From contig NZ_JADMKU010000001.1 in assembly GCF_018219815.1 (NCBI RefSeq), positions 1 to 64,000 of the forward strand: a DNA stretch of 64,000 nucleotides. Direction: 5' to 3'. Each line of letters begins with the position of its first letter. The stretch's first letter is position 1. The notes beneath the pieces are model-generated. The model made no database searches, was not told where the DNA came from, and was given only the letters and a program-made list of their open reading frames with translations. The stretch is from Thalassovita aquimarina (GTDB taxonomy: Bacteria; Pseudomonadota; Alphaproteobacteria; Rhodobacterales; Rhodobacteraceae). Of the stretch, positions 1 through 8,299 are shown in pieces. The translations under genes and the position numbers were made by a program.

Positions 1-85
1 CCTCGGCAGCGGCATGGATGCGCGCGACCATCGGCCGGTCGGTGAACAGGAATCCCAGATTGGCGGAAAACATTGGCACTGTCAT
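1..85 (-). CDS. hydroxypyruvate isomerase-like TIM-barrel protein (N-terminus only, cut by window edge)
   Basis: Only the first 28 codons are inside the window; the gene runs off the left end. The visible N-terminus contains FSANLGFLFTDRP followed by a helix rich in Ala and Glu, which matches the opening of hydroxypyruvate isomerase (Hyi) and related sugar-phosphate isomerase TIM barrels, where the first strand reads FSANLSMLF. The start may be the ATG at 85 or the ATG at 73; neither has a clear ribosome binding site. It lies 61 bases downstream of the LysR gene on the same strand. The function is inferred from a short stretch only. Confidence 0.6.
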   Translation of the reverse strand, partial: MTVPMFSANLGFLFTDRPMVARIHAAAE

Positions 86-146
86 GCGCTTGGCATAGCA
101 AGGGATCGTGGGGTCGCGCCAGTCCCGTGTCGAAGCGGCGGCGGGA

Positions 147-1058
147 TCATTCGGGCCGTCGAAGCGTGTCGATCGCGATTTGCTGCAGCCAGGTGCAGGC
201 GGGGTCGCTTTCCGCCCGTTGGTGCCAGATCAGCTTGATACTCGCATTCTGGGCCGCGATGTCCACCGGAAGAAGCCGTGCCTGACCCGATGCCTGCAAC
301 TGTTCGCCATATTGGCTGGGCACGATCGCCACCAGCGGCTGCGCTTCCAGCAGGTGCGGCAAGGCGCCGAAATTGCCCAGTTGCAGCGCCACGTTTTCCG
401 TCAGCCCGGTACGGGACAGGACATCGCCCAGATCGGTAGCATAGGTCGCCGCTGGCGCGGTCACCACCAAGCGTTCGGTGCGCAGGTCTTCCAGCGATTG
501 CGGTTGCCCCGAAAAGGCCCGCCCGGCGATGGCGACATAGCGGTCCTGGAACAGCGGCAGCGCGCGCATTCGTGGATCGGTCGCGTCGATCATCCCGATG
601 GCCAGTTCCACCCGGCCACGTTCCAGCGCCTCGGGCAGGTCCACCGCGGGTACGGGGACGTTGTGCAACCGGACATCTGGGGCCTCGGAAAACACCCGTT
701 TTACAAGTTTCGGCAGGAACACGACTTCGCCCAGACCGGACAGGGACAGCCGGAAAATCCGCTTGCTATGGGCCGGATCGAACCGGGTCTGGTGACCCAA
801 GGTGCCGAAAATCCCGTCCAGATGCCGGGTGATGTCGGGCAGAACGGTTTCGGCGAACGGAGTCGGAACCATGCCGTTTCCGGTGCGGATGAACAGCGGA
901 TCGCCGATGGCGTCGCGCAGCCGCGCCAGCGCGTTGGAGGCCGCGGGCTGGCTCAGCCCCAGCTGCGCGCCGGCCTGCGATACCGATCCGGTCTGCGCCA
1001 GCGCCACCAGCATTTTCAGCAGGTTAAGGTCGAGATGGGCTACGTTTATTTGATTCAT
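147..1058 (-). CDS. LysR-family transcriptional regulator
   Basis: A 303-residue protein of normal LysR length. Residues 8-65 form the winged helix-turn-helix (LDLNLLKMLVALAQTGSVSQ, then AGAQLGLSQPAASNALARLR), and the rest is the periplasmic-binding-protein-like effector domain. It is divergent from the iorA operon with about 90 bases between the two starts, the usual arrangement for a LysR protein that controls its neighbour. The likely effector is a 2-oxo acid or its product; this is inference from context. The start at 1058 fits the normal N-terminal length of the HTH. Confidence 0.9.
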   Translation of the reverse strand: MNQINVAHLDLNLLKMLVALAQTGSVSQAGAQLGLSQPAASNALARLRDAIGDPLFIRTGNGMVPTPFAETVLPDITRHLDGIFGTLGHQTRFDPAHSKRIFRLSLSGLGEVVFLPKLVKRVFSEAPDVRLHNVPVPAVDLPEALERGRVELAIGMIDATDPRMRALPLFQDRYVAIAGRAFSGQPQSLEDLRTERLVVTAPAATYATDLGDVLSRTGLTENVALQLGNFGALPHLLEAQPLVAIVPSQYGEQLQASGQARLLPVDIAAQNASIKLIWHQRAESDPACTWLQQIAIDTLRRPE

Positions 1059-1148
1059 GAATGACCACTATTTACATAATCAGTTTGACTTTAATTTACC
1101 CGGCAAGCAATTTGCCCGCAACGAATTTAGGGGGTTTCGGGACCGGGG
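1059..1148. promoter_or_regulatory. divergent LysR/iorA control region
   Basis: This 90-base region separates the LysR start from the iorA start. It is much more AT-rich than its surroundings, with TTTACATAATCAG and TTTGACTTTAATTT near 1070-1098, as expected for a LysR operator with overlapping promoters. A TTGACT at 1085-1090 could be a -35 element for the plus strand, but no good -10 was found. No single operator could be assigned by eye. Confidence 0.5.
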
Positions 1149-3290
1149 ATGGAAGTTTCATTTGCCAAGGAAATCGAGAAGCTGAAGCTGGGTGAGGGGG
1201 AGACCTTCCACGGCGAGGGCATTCTCGCGGTCACCAAGGCGTTGCTGCAATCGGGCGTGTCCTATGTCGGCGGCTATCAGGGGGCGCCGGTATCGCATCT
1301 GATCGACGTGATGGTGCAAGCCGCGCCGGAACTGGGCGATCTGGGCGTGCATGTCGAACCCTGCACCAACGAAGCCTCCGCCGCGGCCATGCTGGGCGCC
1401 TCGATCATGTACCCGGTGCGCGGCGCGGTGACGTGGAAATCCATCGTCGGGACCAACGTGGCGGCCGATGCCTTGTCGAACCTCGCGTCCCCCGGGGTGA
1501 TGGGCGGCGCCCTGATCGTGATCGGCGAAGATTACGGCGAAGGCGCCTCAGTGATCCAGGAACGCAGCCACGCCTTTGCGATGAAATCCACGATGTGGCT
1601 GATGGACCCGCGCCCGAACCTGCCCAGCATCGTCAACTGTGTCGAACGGTCCTTCGAATTGTCCGAGGCGTCGAATACCCCGGTGATGATGGAACTACGC
1701 ATCCGGGCCTGTCACGTGCAGGGCAGCTTCGAGACCAAGGACAACGTGAAACCCGCCATCTCGATGAACAGCCTGGCCGAAGCCGCGCCGCACGACTACG
1801 AACAGCTGGCGCATCCTCCGGTCACCTTCGGCCATGAACGCAAGAAGACCGGCGAGCGGATGGACGCCGCCCGCGCCTTCATCGCCGAGCACGGGCTGAA
1901 CGAAGTTTTCGACGGCCCCCAGGGCGATGTCGGCCTGATCGTGCAGGGCGGGCTCTACAACGCGCTGATCCGGGCGCTGAGCGAACTGGGGCTGGCCGAC
2001 GGGGCGGGCAATTGCGACCTGCCGATCATGGCGCTGAACGTGGTTTACCCGCTGGTGCCGGACGAAATCCTGTCCTTCGCCAAGGACAAGAAAGCGGTTC
2101 TGGTGCTGGAAGAGGGCCAGCCCGAATATATCGAGAATGAAATCGGCACCATCTTCCGCCGCGCTGGCTGTGATGTGACGCTGGCGGGCAAGGACATGCT
2201 GCCGATGGCGGGCGAATACACCTCCGAGGTGATCGGCACCGGCGTCGGCAAGTTCCTGCGCGAACACCTGCCCAAGATCGGCAACCGGCTGAGCGATGAA
2301 AGCTATGCGCAGGAAGTCGAGGCATTGCGCGAAGAGGCCAAGGCGCTGCTGGTGGAGCCTGTGCCGCCGCGTCCGCCGGGGTTCTGCACCGGCTGCCCGG
2401 AACGGCCGTTCTTCGCCGCGCTGAAGCTGACGCAGCAGGAAATTGGCCCGGTGCATTATTCCGCCGATATCGGCTGTCATGCCTTCGCCACCTTCGCGCC
2501 CTTCAATTTCGGCAACTCGATCCTCGGCTATGGGATGAGCCTTGCCTCCAACGCTTCGGTCGCGAGTTTCCAGCAGAAGCGGCCCATAGCGGTGATGGGC
2601 GATGGCGGATTCTGGCACAACGGGTTGCTGTCCGGGGTGACGTCAAGGCTGCTCAACGGCGGCGACGGCATCCTTGTCATCATGAAGAACGGCTACACCT
2701 CGGCCACCGGCACGCAGGAGGTGATTTCCTCGCCCGACAAGGCGCTGAAGCTGGAAGCGGCGGACAAAAGCGCCACCGATGGCGAAACCACGATCGAGGA
2801 TGCGCTGAAGGGTGTCGGCGTCAAGTGGCTGCGCACGGTGCATACCTACAAGGTGGCGCAGATGCGCGATACGCTGCGCGAGGCATTCAAGACCCCGTTC
2901 AACGGGTTGAAGGTGATCGTCGCCGAGGGCGAATGCCAGCTGGAACGACAGCGCCGGGTCAAACCGATCCGTGCCAAGGCGCTGAAAGCGGGCGAAAGGG
3001 TGCAGCGGACCCGTTTCGGGGTCGATGAAGACACCTGTACCGGGGATCATTCCTGCATCCGGCTGTCGGGCTGTCCGACGCTGACGATCAAGACGTCCAC
3101 CGATCCGCTGAAGACCGATCCGGTGGCACATGTGAACAACGGTTGCGTCGGCTGCGGGCTGTGTGGCGAGGTCGCCCATGCCGCCACGCTCTGCCCGTCC
3201 TTCTGGCGCGCGGATATCGTGACCAATCCCGGCTGGAGGGACCGCGCCCGCGCGGGCCTGCGCCGGATGCTGACGGGGGTACGGGTATGA
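1149..3290 (+). CDS. iorA: indolepyruvate ferredoxin oxidoreductase, alpha subunit
   Basis: The large subunit (713 aa) of an IorAB-type 2-oxo acid:acceptor oxidoreductase, which decarboxylates an aryl- or branched-chain 2-oxo acid with CoA and thiamine diphosphate to an acyl-CoA. The N-terminal half is the pyrimidine-binding/transketolase-like part. The thiamine diphosphate motif is around residues 483-515 (GDGGFWHNG, then NGYTSATGTQ). A CxxCPxRPFF motif lies near residue 416. The last 90 residues carry two ferredoxin-type clusters (CTGDHSC, then CVGCGLC). The length and domain order match bacterial IorA. The stop overlaps the next start by four bases (ATGA). The aromatic substrate is family knowledge and is not proved here. 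Confidence 0.9.
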   Translation: MEVSFAKEIEKLKLGEGETFHGEGILAVTKALLQSGVSYVGGYQGAPVSHLIDVMVQAAPELGDLGVHVEPCTNEASAAAMLGASIMYPVRGAVTWKSIVGTNVAADALSNLASPGVMGGALIVIGEDYGEGASVIQERSHAFAMKSTMWLMDPRPNLPSIVNCVERSFELSEASNTPVMMELRIRACHVQGSFETKDNVKPAISMNSLAEAAPHDYEQLAHPPVTFGHERKKTGERMDAARAFIAEHGLNEVFDGPQGDVGLIVQGGLYNALIRALSELGLADGAGNCDLPIMALNVVYPLVPDEILSFAKDKKAVLVLEEGQPEYIENEIGTIFRRAGCDVTLAGKDMLPMAGEYTSEVIGTGVGKFLREHLPKIGNRLSDESYAQEVEALREEAKALLVEPVPPRPPGFCTGCPERPFFAALKLTQQEIGPVHYSADIGCHAFATFAPFNFGNSILGYGMSLASNASVASFQQKRPIAVMGDGGFWHNGLLSGVTSRLLNGGDGILVIMKNGYTSATGTQEVISSPDKALKLEAADKSATDGETTIEDALKGVGVKWLRTVHTYKVAQMRDTLREAFKTPFNGLKVIVAEGECQLERQRRVKPIRAKALKAGERVQRTRFGVDEDTCTGDHSCIRLSGCPTLTIKTSTDPLKTDPVAHVNNGCVGCGLCGEVAHAATLCPSFWRADIVTNPGWRDRARAGLRRMLTGVRV

Positions 3291-4792
3291 CGGACAAGGC
3301 ACCATTCAGGATCCTGCTGGCCGCGCTTGGCGGCGAAGGCGGGGGCGTGCTGATGAACTGGATCGTCGAGGCCGCGCGCGCATCCGGTCACCGGGTGCAG
3401 GCGACCTCGGTCCCCGGTGTGGCGCAGCGCACCGGATCGACCAGCTATTACATCGAGATTGCCCGCAAGGAGGCACTCGACGCGGTGCTGAGCCTCGTTC
3501 CGATGCCCGGCCGCGTTGACGCGGTTGTGTGTTCCGAACTGGTCGAAGCGGCGCGGGTGATGGCGGCGGGCTTCGTGTCGCCGCGACTGACGACGCTGAT
3601 TTCATCGACCGCGCGGTTCTATTCCACCGCCGAAAAGATCGCCATGGGCGACGGCCGCTATGACGAAGCCAACGTGCGCAAGGCGGCCGAAAAGATGGCG
3701 CGTGACAGCTATCTTCTCGACCTCGGGCAGCTGGCGACGGAAAACGGCACCTTCGTCAGCGCCACCATGTATGGAGCGCTGTGCGGGAGCGGCGTTCTGC
3801 CCTTCGACCTGGAACAGGCGCGTACGGTGCTGGGCGATGCCCGGTCACAGGCCGGTTTCGATGCGGCGGTCGCGGCAGTGCAGCGGATGAAGGACGGGGC
3901 AGCGCCGGAAGCCCCCGAAGCGGCAGAGTCCGACCCGGCACCGCGCCCCGATCTGTCCGATCTGCCCGACGGGTTGCGCACGGTCATCGGTCACGGTCTC
4001 GACCGACTGCGTGACTATCAGGACGACGCCTATGCCGAAACCTATCGCGCCCGGGCGAACCTGCTGATCGCGTCGGCGGACCTGTCCGATCACCGGGCGG
4101 TGCATGCCCTGACCGAGGCCTGCCGCCGGCTGGCGCTGTGGATGGCCTATGAGGACGTGGCGCGGGTGGCTGACCTCAAGACCCGGCCCGAACGGTTCGA
4201 ACGCATCCGCGACGAGGTGCAGTTGCAGCCGGGCCAAACCCTGACCGTCACCGAATACCTGAAACCCCGCGCCGAGGAGATCGCCGATATCCTGCCCGTC
4301 CCGATCGGCAGGCGGATCATGGCCCGTGTCGCACGTGGCGGCGGAATTCCGTTTACCGGTCGTGGCATCCATGTGCGCTCGAACGGCGTGATCGGCTATC
4401 GGATGCTGCGGACAATGGCGGCGATGAAACACCTGCGCCGCCGGTCCTATCGCTTTGCCGAAGAACAGCGCGCGATCGAGGACTGGCTCATGTCGATGCA
4501 GGCCGCGCTGGCGCATTCGCCGGATTTCGCGATGGGGCTGGCTGAACTGCCCCGTGTGTTGAAGGGGTATTCCGACACGCTGCAACGGGGTAAGACCGCT
4601 TATGCGCGGATCATGCAGGATATCGTGCGCCCGGCCGTCGCGGCCGGAACCGAGGCGGATACCGCCCGCTGGCTGCGCGACGCCATCGGCGCGGCGCTTG
4701 CCGATGACAGCCATGCCAAACTGGAGGCGGTGTTGGCCGGTCAGCCCCCCGCGCCAGAAATTCCCAATCTGAAACGGGTCGAAAATGTCTGA
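3287..4792 (+). CDS. iorB: indolepyruvate oxidoreductase, beta subunit with C-terminal DUF6537-like domain
   Basis: A 501-residue partner of IorA. Residues 1-190 are the pyruvate-oxidoreductase gamma-type domain (GGEGGGVLMNWIVEAA at the start, then GVAQRTGSTSYYIE). After an acidic Pro/Ala linker, residues 215-500 form a helical region typical of the long bacterial IorB, annotated elsewhere as DUF6537. I chose the ATG at 3287 because it overlaps the iorA stop and gives the canonical gamma-domain start; the frame is open further upstream, but only within iorA. Long IorB proteins occur in aerobic alphaproteobacteria. The acceptor could be ferredoxin or a flavoprotein. Confidence 0.88.
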   Translation: MTDKAPFRILLAALGGEGGGVLMNWIVEAARASGHRVQATSVPGVAQRTGSTSYYIEIARKEALDAVLSLVPMPGRVDAVVCSELVEAARVMAAGFVSPRLTTLISSTARFYSTAEKIAMGDGRYDEANVRKAAEKMARDSYLLDLGQLATENGTFVSATMYGALCGSGVLPFDLEQARTVLGDARSQAGFDAAVAAVQRMKDGAAPEAPEAAESDPAPRPDLSDLPDGLRTVIGHGLDRLRDYQDDAYAETYRARANLLIASADLSDHRAVHALTEACRRLALWMAYEDVARVADLKTRPERFERIRDEVQLQPGQTLTVTEYLKPRAEEIADILPVPIGRRIMARVARGGGIPFTGRGIHVRSNGVIGYRMLRTMAAMKHLRRRSYRFAEEQRAIEDWLMSMQAALAHSPDFAMGLAELPRVLKGYSDTLQRGKTAYARIMQDIVRPAVAAGTEADTARWLRDAIGAALADDSHAKLEAVLAGQPPAPEIPNLKRVENV

Positions 4793-5219
4793 AATGTTCA
4801 CCAGCCGCCGTACCGTCACGATCGAATGGGGCGATTGCGATCCCGCCGATATCGTTTTCTACCCCAACTATTTCCGCTGGTTCGATGCTTCGACCGCGCA
4901 TCATTTCAAGGCCGCGGGCCTGCCGAAACCAGAACTGATCCGGCAATACGGCGTGGTAGGCTTTCCCATGGTCGATACCCAGGCGAAATTCCACAAACCG
5001 TCGCGCCACGGTGACGAGGTGGTGATCGAAACCACGATCACCCGGTTCGGGGCGTCCAGTTTCGACGTCGAACATCGTCTGCTTCGCGATGATATCCTGT
5101 GCGTCGAGGGATTCGAAAAACGGGTTCTCGTGAAAAAGAGCGAAGATGGGCAGGGCATCACCTCCTGCCCGGTCCCCGAAAAGGTGAAAGCGCGGTTTTT
5201 CGTGTCTGATGCAAAATGA
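4785..5219 (+). CDS. 4-hydroxybenzoyl-CoA thioesterase-like acyl-CoA thioesterase
   Basis: A 144-aa single hotdog-fold protein. The motif EWGDCDPADIVFYPNYFRWF at residues 14-33 is the 4HBT signature; its second Asp, in DPADIVFYPN, sits at the catalytic position. The start overlaps the end of iorB by eight bases, so the two are translationally coupled. In this operon it would hydrolyse the acyl-CoA made by IorAB (for example indoleacetyl-CoA or phenylacetyl-CoA) to the free acid, which is inference from context. The length is normal for the family. Confidence 0.85.
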   Translation: MSEMFTSRRTVTIEWGDCDPADIVFYPNYFRWFDASTAHHFKAAGLPKPELIRQYGVVGFPMVDTQAKFHKPSRHGDEVVIETTITRFGASSFDVEHRLLRDDILCVEGFEKRVLVKKSEDGQGITSCPVPEKVKARFFVSDAK

Positions 5220-5302
5220 CCGATGAAACGCGAGCAACTGCAAAGCAAGCGGGCGCACAGCGTCCGGCTTTCAAGATCGGATTTTCAAAAGGGAGGAAAC
5301 CT

Positions 5303-6349
5303 ATGACAATTACAAAGAAGACCAAGGCCTTCGCCTTTGGGCTAGCTGTCGCCGCGGCCAGCGCCACCAGCGCCTTCGCGGCCGAGTTCGAATTCAAGCT
5401 GCACCACTTCCTGAGCCCCAAGGCCCCGGCTCATACCAAGATGCTGGAACCCTGGGCGCAGCGGATCATGGAGGCCTCGGACGGGCGCATCGAGATCGAG
5501 ATTTTCCCGTCGATGACGCTGGGCGGCAAGCCGCCGCAATTGCCGCGCCAGGTCCGCGATGGCGTGGTCGATATGGCCTGGATCGTCAACGCCTATGCCG
5601 CCGGTGCCTTCCCACGCACCGAGGTGTTCGAACTTCCCGGCGTCTTCCAGGGCGATATCGCCGCGGTGAACAAGGCGATGCTGGAAATGTACGACGATGA
5701 AATCAGTAAGGATTTCAAGGGACTGGTTGCGCTGTTCCAGCACATTCATGGCGGCCAGGGCATGCATATGGCCACCGACGAGGTGCGCTCACCCGCTGAT
5801 CTGGAAGGCAAGAAGATCCGCATCCCGTCGCGCACCGGTGCCTGGGTGATCGAAGCGCTTGGCGCCAGCCCGGTACAGACCTCGGTCGGCGAGATTCCGG
5901 TTGCCCTGTCGAAGAGGGTGATCGACGGTGCGCTGATCCCGTGGGAAATCATCCCGCCGCTGAAAATCCACGAACAGACCAAGTACCAGATCGAAGGTCC
6001 GGGCGGCAAACGGCTGGGCACCACGTCGTTTTCGGTGATCATGAACGAAGACCGCTGGAACAGCCTGCCGGCCGATATCCAGCAGATTTTCGTCGATAAT
6101 TCCGGGCCGGAGTGGCACGAGGAAATCGGCAAGGTCTGGGCAGATGCCGACGCCTTCGGGATCGGTATCGCCACCAAGTCGGGCAACGCGCATATCCAGC
6201 TTTCTGACGAGGAATGGGCCGAGTTCGAAGCGGCCGTCGCCCCGGTGGTGGATCGCTGGGTCGCGGAAATGGCCGAAAAGGGTATCGACGGGCAGGCGCT
6301 GTATGACCGGGCGTTTAAGCTGGTCAACGAAAACATGGCCGCCAACTGA
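5303..6349 (+). CDS. TRAP transporter solute-binding protein (DctP family)
   Basis: A 348-aa periplasmic receptor. A Sec signal peptide spans residues 1-27 (basic start, hydrophobic AFAFGLAVAAASATSAFA, then cleavage before EFEFKLHH). The mature protein has DctP-family features such as FPSMTLGGKPPQLPRQVRDG and GKKIRIPSRTGAWVIEALGA, the region with the Arg that usually holds the substrate carboxylate. I chose the start at 5303 because it follows GGGAGGAAACCT, a strong ribosome binding site; the open frame upstream is not needed. It is followed directly by the two membrane subunits. The substrate is probably a carboxylate linked to the upstream oxidoreductase. Confidence 0.92.
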   Translation: MTITKKTKAFAFGLAVAAASATSAFAAEFEFKLHHFLSPKAPAHTKMLEPWAQRIMEASDGRIEIEIFPSMTLGGKPPQLPRQVRDGVVDMAWIVNAYAAGAFPRTEVFELPGVFQGDIAAVNKAMLEMYDDEISKDFKGLVALFQHIHGGQGMHMATDEVRSPADLEGKKIRIPSRTGAWVIEALGASPVQTSVGEIPVALSKRVIDGALIPWEIIPPLKIHEQTKYQIEGPGGKRLGTTSFSVIMNEDRWNSLPADIQQIFVDNSGPEWHEEIGKVWADADAFGIGIATKSGNAHIQLSDEEWAEFEAAVAPVVDRWVAEMAEKGIDGQALYDRAFKLVNENMAAN

Positions 6350-6352
6350 CCG

Positions 6353-6859
6353 ATGTCGGCTGAAACCAAAACAGGGGCGGGGCCGCAGGGCCTCGCCACG
6401 CGCGTCATCACCGGCTGGGCGCTTGTCGGCGGGCTGGTTCTGGTCGGCGTGGTGCTGATCAACGCCTGGTCGATCCTTTCCGGGGCCTTGTTCAACAAAC
6501 CTTTCGCCGGCGATTTCGAACTGACGGAAATGGGCGCGGCGATTGCCGTTTTCTGTTTCCTGCCCTATTGCCAGCTGACCGGGGCGAACGTGTCGGCGGA
6601 TATCTTCACCATGCGCGCGAGCCCGCGTTCGGTGGCGCTGATGTCGCTGTTCGCCGGGCTGATCGCGTTGTTGTTCACGGCGATCCTGCTCTGGCGGATG
6701 AGCGCGGGGCTGGTCGACTACAGGGTATACGAAGAATTTACCGGCATCCTGCAAATCCCGATCTGGTGGGCCTTCCTGCCGATCCTAGTGTCGCTCGCGC
6801 TGCTGTTCTGTGCGGCGGTGATCGGATTCCTGCAGGCGCTGAAGCGCGTGGCGCGGTAA
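6353..6859 (+). CDS. TRAP transporter small membrane subunit (DctQ family)
   Basis: A 168-aa protein with four predicted transmembrane helices, the first at about residues 18-40 (ITGWALVGGLVLVGVVLIN). FELTEMGAAIAVFCFLPYCQ after helix one is the usual DctQ motif (EL then a hydrophobic helix). It starts three bases after the dctP stop and is followed 16 bases later by dctM, so all three TRAP genes are one transcript. It links the binding protein to the large permease and acts in the inner membrane. Confidence 0.9.
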   Translation: MSAETKTGAGPQGLATRVITGWALVGGLVLVGVVLINAWSILSGALFNKPFAGDFELTEMGAAIAVFCFLPYCQLTGANVSADIFTMRASPRSVALMSLFAGLIALLFTAILLWRMSAGLVDYRVYEEFTGILQIPIWWAFLPILVSLALLFCAAVIGFLQALKRVAR

Positions 6860-6875
6860 TGGGAGAACACGACAT

Positions 6876-8231
6876 ATGGACAGTTTGACTACCGGGTTTG
6901 CCGGACTTGGCGTTCTGATCTTCCTGATCGCGATACGCCTGCCCATCGCCTATGCGATGATCGTCGTGGGCGGGGTCGGCATCACGCTTCTGAACGGGCC
7001 GGCGATCATGCTGTCGCAGCTCAAGGACCTCGCCTATGCGCAGTTCTCGGTCTACGACCTTTCGGTGGTGCCGCTGTTCGTGCTGATGGGGGCGATCGCG
7101 TCGCGTTCGGGGCTGAGCGCAGACCTGTTCCGCGCCGCCAATGCTTGGCTTGGCTGGATGCGCGGCGGCGTCGCGATGTCGGCGATCGCCGCCTGCGCCG
7201 GGTTCGGCGCGGTCTGCGGATCGTCGCTGGCCACCGCATCGACGATGGGCCGCGTGGCGCTGCCGGAACTGAAACGCTACAACTATTCCAACCGGCTTGG
7301 TACCGGTACCATCGCGGCGGGCGGCGTTCTGGGCATCCTGATCCCGCCCTCGGTGGTGCTGATCATCTATTCGATCATCGTCGAGGCCAATGTCGTCACC
7401 ATGTTCATGGCAGCATTGATCCCGGGGCTGATCGCGGTTGCCTTCTTCATCCTGACCATCTTCCTCTACGTTCTGGTCGCGCCCGGCGCGGGGCCGAAAG
7501 GGCAGGCCGCCACGCGCGATGAATTCATCGCGTCGACGCTGAACATTCTGCCGGTGGGGGCGGTCTTTGTCGTGGTGATCGGCGGGCTGTACCTGGGGTT
7601 CTTCAACCCGACCCCGGCGGCGGCGGTCGGGGTCGTCATGGTCACCCTGATCGGGCTGCTGCGTCGCAAGCTCAGCTGGCTGGACGGGCGCGAGGCGCTG
7701 TTGGAAACGGCCAGGACCGCCGGGATGATCTATCTGATCCTGCTGGGCGCGGAGATGCTGAAGATCTTCATGGCGCGTGGCGGCGTTCCGCAGGCGATGG
7801 CCGAATGGATGGCCAATTCCGGGTTGGCCCCGATGACGACGCTGATGATCCTTCTGTTCGCGCTGATCCTTCTGGGGTGCCTGATGGACAGCCTGTCGAT
7901 GATCCTGCTGGCGATCCCGTTCTTCTGGCCGGTACTGGTGGAAATCAACGGCGGCGACTGGGCCGGGGCCGATACCTCGCCCTTCGGGATGGGCACCGAG
8001 GACCTGAAGATCTGGTTTGGCATACTGGCTTTGATCGTGGTCGAACTAGGGCTGATCACGCCGCCGGTCGGGATGAATGTCTTCATCATCTCTGCGCAGG
8101 CCAAGGGCGTCGCGATGAGCGAAACCTTTCTCGGTGTGATGCCGTTTTTCATTGCCGAACTGGTGCGGGTCGCGGTGCTGATCGCTTTCCCGGCGCTGAC
8201 GCTGTGGCTGCCCTCGATCCTCGCCGGCTAG
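6876..8231 (+). CDS. TRAP transporter large permease (DctM family)
   Basis: A 451-aa protein with about twelve hydrophobic segments, the normal DctM length. It shows family signatures such as GFGAVCGSSLATASTMGRVA near residue 108 and GVLGILIPPSVVLIIYSIIV near residue 149. It forms the ion-coupled transport channel with the small subunit. This is the last gene of the iorA-dctM operon. A strong hairpin follows at 8258-8283 before the convergent sensor kinase gene. Confidence 0.92.
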   Translation: MDSLTTGFAGLGVLIFLIAIRLPIAYAMIVVGGVGITLLNGPAIMLSQLKDLAYAQFSVYDLSVVPLFVLMGAIASRSGLSADLFRAANAWLGWMRGGVAMSAIAACAGFGAVCGSSLATASTMGRVALPELKRYNYSNRLGTGTIAAGGVLGILIPPSVVLIIYSIIVEANVVTMFMAALIPGLIAVAFFILTIFLYVLVAPGAGPKGQAATRDEFIASTLNILPVGAVFVVVIGGLYLGFFNPTPAAAVGVVMVTLIGLLRRKLSWLDGREALLETARTAGMIYLILLGAEMLKIFMARGGVPQAMAEWMANSGLAPMTTLMILLFALILLGCLMDSLSMILLAIPFFWPVLVEINGGDWAGADTSPFGMGTEDLKIWFGILALIVVELGLITPPVGMNVFIISAQAKGVAMSETFLGVMPFFIAELVRVAVLIAFPALTLWLPSILAG

Positions 8232-8257
8232 GGCAAAAACGGCGGGATGACGATAAC

Positions 8258-8283
8258 GGGCGCCGGGGGAAACTCCGGCGCCC
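8258..8283. terminator. hairpin terminator between dctM and the sensor kinase gene
   Basis: A GC-rich inverted repeat (GGGCGCCGG at 8258-8266 with CCGGCGCCC at 8275-8283) extends to an 11-bp stem closed by a GAAA tetraloop. It is followed by TTGTT on the plus strand and TTATC on the minus strand. It lies between two convergent genes and may serve both. Confidence 0.7.
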
Positions 8284-8299
8284 TTGTTCGCCGGTTGGT

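Noticed and set aside
5220-5302. A sigma-54 promoter before dctP, expected for dicarboxylate TRAP systems
   Set aside because: No TGGC-N-TTGC pair with correct spacing. dctP is probably transcribed from the iorA promoter.
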